Assembly (NCBI GenBank): GCA_027563935.2
Contig: CM050454.1
Span: 2,092,501-2,156,500, forward strand
DNA length: 64,000 bases
From: Costus lasius
Taxonomy: Eukaryota > Streptophyta > Magnoliopsida > Zingiberales > Costaceae
Reading direction: 5' to 3'
Positions 37,101-49,100 of this stretch are shown here, in pieces. Within the stretch, counting starts at the first letter, position 1; every line of letters starts with the position of its first letter. Made by a program: the position numbers and the translations under genes. The notes beneath the pieces were generated by a model, which made no database searches, had not been told where the DNA came from, and was given only the letters and a program-made list of their open reading frames with translations.

Positions 37101-40100
37101 ATATGGTTTCTTGTTTTAGGGAGTCATGGAGGCAATTAGAATAAGTTGTGCTGGATATCCAACAAGGCGAACATTCTGTGAATTCATAGACCGCTTTGGC
37201 ATTCTTGCATCTGAAGTTTTTGATAAAAGGTAATGTATTTGTGCTAAATAACTTGTGATGATAGTGTGATTTGTTCCTTCCTTCTGACCATTTAGCATAT
37301 TTCCCATGGCAGTTATGATGAAGTCACTGCTTCAAAGAGATTGCTAGAGAGAACAGAACTAAAAGGTTACCAGGTACCATTATGGAATAATGATCTTGAA
37401 ATCACTGCTTTTTACTCTTTGATAAAGATGAGCATGTTTTCAAAACAAAATTAACATCTTTTAATATTTTATTTTTTATCAGGTATTTTCCTTAGACCAT
37501 ATAATATGATAATTTGTTATATCAATTTTGAGTTTTTTGACGATGAAAAAGAATATCTGAGAATACCTGCTATGGAATATTAGTGTGATGGTCCATCTAA
37601 TGTAGCTTAAAATTGTAAACTATTCTTTTTAAATTTCATGATAATATTGTCGATCCACTTCATATTGAACTATGTTCATGTAATAAGGTAATATGCAATG
37701 TGAAATTTGTGGCTACTTATAGTATACTAATGTTAGTAGGTACCAAGAGGTTTAAGGGCTTGTTAATTGAACTAAGCGTGTTATACCCAAGGATTTAAAA
37801 ACAGCTATGCACCTCCCCTATGGGCAAGGTCCGAAATGGTACTAGTATTGGTACGTGTTGAAACGTCCTGTACCAGGACCATTTAGTTATCATCTGGTAT
37901 GTATTGATTCAAGATAGGGACTAGTACATTGGTATGAATCCAGACTTCAAAGCCTTGTTTATACCCTGATACCGTACAGTTCGAACGGTAGTAGGCGAGC
38001 TTCGATTGAAGCTTCCAGCGATTGAAGCTTTTGGCGGCAGCAAAAGCTTTAATCGAAGCTTCCAGCCACGCCAACTGCCTATTAGCCTCCCTCTGCCACT
38101 GCCGCCCGCCGCTGTTTTGCCCGGAGCCGTGCTCCGACGCTTGTGCCGGAACCGCTTGCTCGTCGGACCGGTTCCGTACCACGTCTGGTACGAAAGGTTT
38201 TCAATTCCTTAGTGATAATTATTACAGGACATACTCCTTGATAGGGTTTAAACAATTCATTGATCATGCTGTCACAACACTATAAAGTATCTTAACAATT
38301 AGCAATGTGTAATACTCTATAGAACAAAACAATAGACATTTTATTCATGGTAAACACTGTCTAAAGAAACATTCTTACAAGCATGATAAGAATTTAAGAT
38401 GTCTACATACTCTAAATTCATGTAATTAAGACAATCTGCATCAGTAAGACTAGTGCATACTAAATCTGCATTAAACTAATTTAGTCTAAATAAGCAAATT
38501 GCACTATACTGTATGAACAAATACTAAGACTGTAAGAGGTGAACATGTCGATTTTGAATCTACTATTACAATTTCCATATGTTTCAATCTTGAAATATGA
38601 AGCGAAAAAATACAGAAAAAGTAGAGATTAATAAATGTGCAGCTTTCAATATCAACATGTAATAACATATCTTGTCTAAAACAATGTTGAAATAAGCCAA
38701 TAGTCCATCCTGTCTTAATCCCATTTCTCTTTTTTTACCATACTACATTGTAACTACAAATGTTTTGCTCTTATACAAAAATAATTGTAGCAGTCACAAT
38801 TTTATTAATACAAAATACTTGGGTTCCCCTATGATGTTCTGGTGAACATCCTCATATTTTTAATCATGTCCTTTGATAATCCTATGATAAAGCATATTTA
38901 TACACAATTAAATATAATCAGAAATATCTCAGTGAACATTCTCATACCGAAATAAACACGTCAAATCTAACATGTCAGATAAGATTAAAAAAATAAAAAA
39001 TACTTAACACTCAATCAACTTTCACCTTATATGTATTCTCTTTCCTAAAAAGGTTGCTCACACAGCATAATAAATTGTCTAGTTATGTTACTGAAATTTC
39101 TTTAATGCAAGTATAAATGTGTGTTGTTATGGATTGGCACCGCTAGTATAAATCAGTGGATCGGTATTTAAAACTATGCCGTGAGTATACTTGTCATATA
39201 AGAATGGATATCATCACTTGTAAGTATAAATGTGCAGATTGGAAAAACCAAGGTATTTCTTCGAGCTGGTCAGATGGCTGAACTTGATGCTCGAAGAAAT
39301 GAAGTTCTGGGAAGATCTGCCGGCATAATCCAAAGGAAAGTTCGATCATATCTTGCTTGTAGAGCTTTCATGGTGTTGAGAAAATCAGCAATAAAAATTC
39401 AAACCATATGCAGAGGTATATATTAATTACCAAGAATTGTGTTTATCAATTGTTTATTGGTCATGTGTCTGAAAAATACTATTTTCTTTCAACCTGAATT
39501 GAGAACTGTTCTTTCAAATTTTTTGAAGGACAACTTGCAAGGCATATCTATGAGAGCATGCGCAAACAAGCTGCTGCACTTAGAATCCAGACATATTTCC
39601 GCATGCATCTCGCAAAGATTGCGTACAAAGAGTTGCTGTCTATGGCTATTACCATCCAAGCTGGTTTGAGGGGTATGACTGCTAGAACAGAACTTAATTT
39701 CAGGCGGCGCAAAAGAGCTGCAATTTTCATTCAGGTAAATCGGTGGGAATTCTAAAATGACATTGAGTCTCAAGGAAATTCATAGTCTCTTCCTAATCCT
39801 ATCGCCCTAATCATGTTGGTTTTAAAAGTACTTGTGCCAAAAATCCAATTTTGTTATACTGAGTTGGGCATACCTTTCAAACAACCAATGGTATCAGATT
39901 GTTTATCTTATGAGTTTATGATGTTCTAAACATGTTAATTTTTAATGGAACTGAGATACCTACTACTAGTAAATATGCTGATGCCTTTTTCATGGGCATA
40001 TCTGCAGTGTTTAACACTGGAGATCAATTAATTCTGGATATTGTTTCTTTTCTAGAGTCATTTCCGTCAATACTTGGCAAGATTAAATTATTCAAAGACA

Positions 40101-43100
40101 AAGAAAGCGGTACTCACTACTCAATGTGCTTGGAGAGCAAGGGTTGCAAGAAGAGAGCTGCGAAAGCTTAAGATGGTAACTTCTCTTATTATGTTTCTTC
40201 AACCTTTTTTTTTTGTAAAATACCACGAGTTTTGTTACATTGGTTCAACTTCTTAACTTAGTGGCTAAAATAATAATGCTGATATGAAAATTTATCTTTG
40301 TAACCAATTTTATATTAAATCACAAGCATAGTGGCACTCTCTCATATTAATTAAAAATTGAAATAGTTTGTTTTAAGCGTTGTGGTGAATTTCAACCTGG
40401 AGTTATTCTTCAAATGTGCTTTTCTTGACGAGCTGCAAAATGAATATCTAGATTGGTCAAAGCATGAACAAGAATATCTATGATGACAACCTACAAATTA
40501 TGTTGTGGCAGATATACTTAAATTTTGAACGTCACTTTATACCTGTTGTTGCGTTCCAGGCGGCTAGAGAAACAGGCGCACTTCAAGCTGCAAAGAATAA
40601 ATTGGAAAAAGAAGTTGAAGAACTTACATGGCGTTTGCAGCTGGAGAAACGCATGAGGGTAAAACTTCATGATTATCTTATTTTATTTGTATATATAGAT
40701 GTGAACTTCACTTTACAAATTGTTGCTGTTAAGTCATCTGTGCCATGTTTTGATGGTTCTTTTTTACTCCATATTCTACTTCAAGGAGGGATGAGCAATC
40801 ATAAATTTTCAATTTACTAATTACCGATTTTACCGAGCAAAATTTTTATTACCGTTACCAAATAAAGAACTACCAATCATTTACCTAAATTGGTAAAAAT
40901 AGGTAAATTACCGATTTTACCAGCTTTTATATTATTTTGTCATATAAATATTTTTTATAATTTTTTATTAAAAACTTTGTGAGTTTGTATCTTTACCCAT
41001 TTGTTTATAATAATAATCTAATTACATTTATTATTTATATATAATAATTTTATTAAATTTAATTATATTTATTATTCATATATAATAATTTTGTTAAATT
41101 TAATTATATTTATTATTTATATATTATAATTTTGGTAAAGTGGTAAATTACCTAAATACCGAATGTCAACAAAAAATTACTATTACTATTACCATTACTG
41201 AATTTACCGAATCGATTTTAGATGATAAAATCAGTAAAATCGGTAAAAATAGATAATTACTTATTAGAGCACACCCCTAATTTCAAGTGTTCAAATTTGA
41301 TATATGTTAGTGTATTCATTTATGCCTAATGCACCTTAGTGTTTTGGTTGCTAGTTCAACATGAAACTGAATCTTTATGTGACTACTGGTCTTGTAGTTG
41401 AAAAGACTGATTGAATCTTAAAGAATGACATCAAGAAAAGTGTTAAGCAAGATTTGGTATAATGTATATTTGACTATAGATATCCCGACATTAAGCCTCA
41501 ATATCTTTATTCCTTGAAAAATATCTGATGATTGTGTATGATAGTAAGAAAGTAAACTGACAGCTGGAATTTGAATGTTGTACCTCATGAAAATCTCTAA
41601 ACCTTTCAATAAGTTAGTTGCAGCACTAAGTTTATTAACATATCAATGGTAATTTCAACTACTAAAATTTGAACATTTTGATGGAAATTAAGTAATTAGG
41701 AAGTCGTAATTTTCAACCACTTGACAGGGAATGGAGCTTTGCAATAAGTTTGCAAACATATTTTCATTGAATTTGCAAATGATCATGTTGATGGCATTTG
41801 AAGCATGTTTATCTGGTTTGTGGATTCTGAGCTAGTTACATATGGCGAATAAGAGACATTACACTTGTTTTTCATTGCAAAAAATGGTTCATCTTCTAGC
41901 ATCTTTGTTCTTGAGATGAAGGCAAGGGTTGAGATTTATAGCCTTATATTTCATTGCAAGAACCATTAAAATTTTGTCATGTAGAAGAAAAGTATCTGAA
42001 ATATGTTTCAATTTGAATAGTATATCAATGATTTATAGACTTATATTGATTTATAGAAAATTACTCTAAGTTAACATTTCTATTTTATGATGCTCAATAA
42101 CATTAGTTATTATTTGAATTTTGAATATCATCTAATCCTTTAGAGCACACAAGACTTGTAAACAGAGATTAAAAAGTCAGCCGTACTGGGTGGTATGGCT
42201 GTTTTGCACTGGTTTCGTACTGGGTGGTATGACTCTTTTGAACTGGTTCCGTATTGGGTGGTATGGCTGTTTTGCACTGGTTTGAGCATAGACTGGTACA
42301 TGAATCACTTTGTACTTTGTACAAGACGGAAGAAGTGGAGCTGAAGAAGAAGGAAGTGGCTCACATCATATGAAGGCACGAAACTGCTTGCGAGCATGTG
42401 AGCTTCTGCCACTTCCTTCTTCTCCGGCTGCCCTCCGTTCGGTTCCTTTAGTTGAATATAGATCATTATGTGCTGGTCTAAGCTTAGACCGGAACGCAGG
42501 TCTGAACCGGTAGTTTAAAACCTTGTTGTAAGTGCTTTTTGAAACTACATAAGTACTTCTTGAATTTGGTTGGTTTTGGCAACTCACCGTATTAGTAAAC
42601 ACTGCTTATCTCTACTTTGTCAATAATATCAATTCATCTTGGTATAGTGAGACTCATTAGTGTATAGGTTATCAATTATCATGTTACCAGATCAATTCAT
42701 CTCAGTACAGTGAGACTTGTTTCTATCAAAGATTTTAGGTATCTAGATATAATAAAAATATTTTTTAGTTGAACCAAACTGTAAAATTTTCTTATTGCTC
42801 ATATGTTGGACTAGCAGTATCTACTATTACACCTATCGTGCAGTTCACTTAGATGTGTTATAATCATCCTATCAAGAATCCTTCGCTTTGGATCATCCTA
42901 CAAGGGATTTTTCTTCCTATAGAAACAATACACAGGTCAGTTTTATAATTGCATTGAATCAACTTGACTGAAAGTTTGAAACTATCGTTCATTTGAATGG
43001 AAACAACAAAATATAGTTCCATTATGATATCTTGTCATTAGGAGCTTCTCTCATCACCTTTAATTGGAGAGTTTACTACATCCAAAAGAATGCATTCATG

Positions 43101-46100
43101 ACCGTTAGATTTTGCAATGAAAATTTGATTAAAATAATTCCATAGTTATGCAAACTGCATATTTGGAAATTGGTCTTGTGGCGTTTGGTTCATTATGTTG
43201 TCTCCATTATGACCGTCAGATTTCTCTCTTGTTCTCATTTCACATATGAATTAATCAGTTATCTCTTTTTGTAGGCTGATCTTGAGCTAACAAAAACACA
43301 GGAGAATGTAAAATTGCAAACTGCTTTGCAAGAGATGCAGCAGCAATGTAATGAAACTAAAGCTTTACTGGTCAAGGAGCAGGAGGCAGCTAGAAAAGCT
43401 GCTGAAGTAGTTCCAGTTATAAAAGAGGTCCCTGTTATTGATACGGCTCAGATGGATAAGCTAAGAGATGAAAATGAGACACTCAAGGTGAGATTGCAAT
43501 AAACGGTGGATTTTTTTTTATTACATATATACATATGCATAAATACGCGTATGCATATATATATATATATATACACACACATATACATATATGTGCCATT
43601 ATAAGTTCAGACCGAAATGTACCATTGGGTGATATATATACATACATTTTGTTAAATCTATGGTGGAGATTTTCAACAGTTTTTTCCTTCCCTTTGCTTT
43701 TTAGTATTTCAGGACATTGTATAAAGAGCTATTCAAAATTTTGCAGGCTTTAGTGAGTTCACTTGAAAAGAAGATTGATGAAAGTGAGAAGAAGTTTGAA
43801 GAAACGAGCAGACTTAGTGAGGAAAGACTTAAGAAGGCCATGGATGCTGAATCTAAGATAATTCATTTGAACAATTCAGTGCAGAGGTTCACATATGCCT
43901 TATCCCTTGCTTTCTAATATACTTTCAGCTTCCCAGCTACACTGTTGCTTTGGAATTTGATTCATATGCCCTATGATCTTATATTCAGAGATCGCTGATG
44001 TTAATAAAACCTTAATTTTGCCGACAGCCTTCAACAAAAGCTATCTAATGTAGAGTCCGAGAATCAGATTCTGAGACAGCAGACCTTATTGCATTCCCCA
44101 GTGAAACGCATGTCTGAGCATTTATCAATTCCGACAACTCCCAAACATGTACAATTTGTTATATAACAAGGCATCATCTCTTAGAACATTTTTTGTTATT
44201 TTACTTACACTTTTTTTTTATGTGGTAGAATTTGGAGAATGGTCACCATGAAGTTGAAGAGCCTAAGGTTTTTGATGTGTTCATATTATAAATTTCTTTA
44301 ATGATCTCATCATATCCAGTCAAATATGACCGTATCTTCCGCATCATATAAAACCATTTTATATCTGTAGGAACCTCAGAGTGCTCCACCAGCTATTAAG
44401 GAATATACAACGGTTGATGACAAATTGAGCAAATCTTACATCGAGAGGCAACTTGTATGTGTGGAATATCTTATAAAAACTAAGTTATCACTACATTTGT
44501 CTCTTTAGTTTGATGGGTTGCCTTCTTTACAGGAGAATGTTGACACCTTGATCAGTTGTGTTAGCAGAAACATTGGGTTTAGTCAAGGCAAACCAGTCGC
44601 TGCCTTTACCATATACAAATGCCTTCTTCACTGGAAATCCTTTGAAGCAGATAGGACTAGTGTTTTTGATCGTCTCATTCAGATGATTGGTTCTGCAATC
44701 GAGGTAATTTATAAGATTTTATAATTTGTCCTTTCTATGTTACTAATATGGTACTATGATGCGGGAAATTTGTGTAACGTTCTATGGGGCGATGGTTCAA
44801 ATTCTGGTATAACTAATCTGCTGATAACTATTCATTTGACTAAGCACTACTTAGATCTTATTTTTGTGGAAAGGGATAGTAATATAAATGTTGCACTAAC
44901 TTTTTAGAGCAATGCAAAGTTGGATGAAAAGAAATTATTCTTATGGTTCACTTTTCATTCACGAAGGGAGATTGACATATAGAACCACCTTTGACCTATG
45001 GCCCAAATACTTATTAATGTGAGACTAAACATGTCATAATAATACAATATTGACTGTCTATTTGGAAGATGGATTGTGTGAATCAAGATTAAGGAATCAC
45101 TGAACTGCGAATAAATATAGAAACTAATCTTTTTTTTAGAAAAAAATGAACTGCATCAAGCTTTATAAATATAGAAAACCCAGGTCTATTCTAACTTTTG
45201 ACACCTCTACTAAATTATCTATTCACTAGGTGGCTCTCTTGATCTTTGTTGTTTGTTTATCTGCAGCTAGTGTTGATCAAATGTGAAGATTCTAGGCATT
45301 TGAGTCTCTGTAGTTGGGCTAAATTTCAATCTAATTCAATTCAATTCACTTATGTATAGCACTACTTAGTTCAAAATTGACGTGGTTACTGTAATGCACA
45401 TGAACTTATGATTTAGATGTATTAAGCTATACATGTTGATCCAAATAAAGGTTGAAGTGTTGAACTGGTCATTTTTTAGACTAAAATCAGTCGCCAAAGA
45501 AGCCTATTTATTTTTAACTTCTTTTATGCAAAGATATTGGCTAGTCTCATGTATTATTAAGTTCAAACAACATTTTTATCTATCTATTTCTTATGCCATG
45601 ACGAAAGTCTCTTCTATTTTGTGATATCACCCAAGTTACATATTGAATTGATAGATATGAAGCTATATGCTCCATATAAAATGCTTGATCTCATGATTTA
45701 GCCTTGTAAGACAACACAAGCATCCTGCTTCTAGTTCTAGACTAATTTTTATCTTTTTATTTATTTTATTTAAGATTTTTTGACCTCTTGACTCACAACT
45801 CATAAACATCATTAGTGAACGGTATGTGAGGTTGGACCATTGAAAGTTTTGCTACCATGAGCCTTATGTATTAGTATTCTTACCATTTAGGCTGTGTTTA
45901 ATAGGAGGAAAAGTAGGAAGGAAAATAAGGTTTTTCTTTGTTTATAGAAAAGACGGATGGAAGGGCGTTGCTGTCGAAATGCGTTCCTCCCAAATCGGGC
46001 GGAAAGCTCACTGTAGACGCTCAAGACGCCACTGTCCACTCTCGCCTTTGCCCTCACAGCCATCCACGCAAGCTCGCTGCTTGCTGTCCACGCCGTTTGC

Positions 46101-49100
46101 TCTCGCCCTCACCGCTCGCTATCCACACTAGCTTGCCCTCACTGCTCGCTGTCCACGCAAGCTTGCCCTTGCCGCTCGCCGCCCACGCCTGTTCAGCCAC
46201 TCGTTGCCGTACGCAACCACGTGTCGTCATTGCTGTATGATCGAACGTGATATATACGTGATTTCTTCATCCTCTCCCTCCTTTCCTTTCCCTCCTCTTT
46301 CCCTTTTCCCTCTTTTTTCCCTCCGTCCTACTAAACACAGCTTTAGTGATTCTAGACCCATTGGATCTTATAAATTTGGGTTGACTATTATTCTCCCACA
46401 GCCACTATGGAACTAACTCGGCTTTACATTTTGGTGTGCTTGTTAATTATTTCACTATACATAATGAGGTCAAAATTAAATTCCTTGGTTGTGCATTTCT
46501 TTCATTCAATAATGTCCTTATTTGGTGCGACTATTTTTGCAACATAGTAGACATTCGCTAATGTCCTAGTTCTTCTGTCTTGAATTCATAGCACTAGACA
46601 ATGTACGGAATGCACCATTTTGTTTTATGGGTTAAAACATTTTAATAAAGTTTCTCTTGCAGAATGAAGAGAGCAATGACCATCTTGCTTACTGGCTATC
46701 AAATGCTTCTTGTTTGTTGTTCTTGCTGCAAAAAAGCCTTAAGGCTCCTGGCACCGTTGGAGCTAGTCAACGTCGGAAGCCTCCGGCTCCAACATCATTA
46801 TTTGGGAGAATGACACAAGTATGTTGTAGCACATTCTCTACTTTGTAGTGTTTATCATGTGAAATATATATGATGGATAGTTCTGTCTTCATACTGTGTA
46901 TTTTCTTGGTAAGAACTGATTCCATGCATTATTCTACCTCAGTCATTTCGTTCTTCATCATCTGTTGCAAACCTTGCTGTGGATGGCATAGATGTCGTGC
47001 GTCAAGTTGAAGCAAAATACCCTGCTTTGCTGTTCAAGCAGCAATTGACAGCTTATGTGGAGAAGATGTATGGAATGATTCGGGACAATGTGAAAAAAGA
47101 CCTATCTGCTTTGCTCACGTTATGTATTCAGGTATATCTATATTCTATTGTGATCCTAATTGATTATTGTTTTTTTTTGATATAGTAAATGTTGAGTTAA
47201 GTTGGTACTGAATATAAACTGCCCAAATTGACTACTTATGCGGTAAAACACATCCGACCAAAATTATCACTGAGCAGCCTGTGATGTTGATGACAATTAA
47301 ATCTTGAAATTAGTTACATATATTAGAAGGTAATAGAATTAATTGTTCTTCTGGAATTTGAGATGGTTTTGAGTATGCTTCTTAGCTTGATTGTATATAC
47401 TACTATCCTTTTCTTAGATTGTAGCCAAGTTTTGGGTATTCATTTTCCTAATAAATTGTGCTCTAATTGTTGCTATCCTGCTATGTATAGTTGGATCACC
47501 AGATTTCTATATCAATTACTAAAATTTGATTCTTCTTTCTGAAATTAGGCCCCAAGAACGGCAAAGGCAAGTATGTTGCGAGGCTCTGGCCGTTCATTTG
47601 GAAGCCAAGGGCAAAGTAACCATTGGAAGACCATTGTTGAGACCTTGGATGACCTTCTTAAGATGTTGCAAGAAAATTGTGTAAGTTATCTTAAGTAAGT
47701 ATTATTCTTTCATCCAGATTAGAAACTGCTGGCTGATCTCGTTCTTTTCAGGTGCCTTCTGTCCTTGTTCAGAAAATAAATATGCAAATTTTCTCATTCA
47801 TAAACGTGCAACTATTTAACAGGTAATGGATTGTTTTGAGTTAGAACCATTTATCCATGATAGACTTGGGGGATCTAACTGCTTTCTTGTGCCAGTTTGC
47901 TGCTTCGCCGGGAATGTTGCTCCTTCACTAATGGAGAGTATGTTAAAGCTGGTCTGGCTGAGATGGAATTGTGGTGTGCAAAAGCAAAACCTGAGGTGAT
48001 AATTAGAAGAGACAAGTTGTTGACGCCTTGATGTTTTTTTATTTCTTCAACTCTAAAACTTTTACTGTCACTGCAGTATGCTGGATCATCATGGGATGAA
48101 CTTAAGCACATTAGGCAAGCTGTGGGTTTCTTGGTACGTATTTCCTTTATTGTTTATTCATCTGATTGTTACATGATTCTTTCTTATGCTATTATTTCTA
48201 CAATATTTCATATCCATCCAGGCTCTTCATAGTTCCTTCTTTACACAACATTTAAGAATGGTTCAAGAATACTAGATTTGATACTTTTGAGTGTTGTAAT
48301 CTTATAATTATTTTGAATAGAGCATACTTTTCTCTAGAAAACAATCTACTTTACCACCTAAGTTATAGAAACGGCTTTTGATAAAACCTATTCATGTGAG
48401 ACAAGAACCCTATGTTGGTAAGCTACCTTGGTTCCTCTCCTACTACACCACTAGACCGAGCTAAACACCACGTTGGTGATTGGACTATTTTCCCAAGTCC
48501 CAACATATATATCTTTATGTATACACATTTCACAAACAAAGTCTACATTTAGGCATAGCCATAAATATGTATAAATACATAGCGAATGTTTCATCATTTT
48601 CATACTACATTATGGAAAGTTGCTAGCTATCTTAACATTTTAAGTATAAGAATATACACTTAAAAGTTGTACAGCATCAATCAACATTTACAATAAGGTT
48701 CCTTTTGTTCACAAATTTTCCTACGCAGCATAAGTAATTTCCTTGTCTTCCTAATAGTGTTCAATATAAACATACCCTTGAGTATGCATGTTGAACATCT
48801 GAAAACACCATATCACAAGGGTCCAACACTAGTACAAATGAAAACTACCAGTTCTCCTATTGATGCAGAGTATGAAGGTCATATCTTCGGATCGACTAGT
48901 ACGATTATGTTGATGTTGCGAGCCACTAGGTTGAAGTTATTTCTTATAGGGTTGTTAGTATTGAGATTTTACAGGATAGACTTTGCAGGATTAGACCGTT
49001 GAATCAGATCGAAAATCCTACCAAAAGGGTTTAAACATAAAGCTTTAAGTGAAATTAGAATTTGCAAGTTCATCAAATAAATAGGAGAATTTCAACATAC

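Noticed and set aside
48757..49002. 82-codon ORF in a myosin intron
   Set aside because: No homology recognised, no splice context, and myosin exons on both sides join in phase across it.
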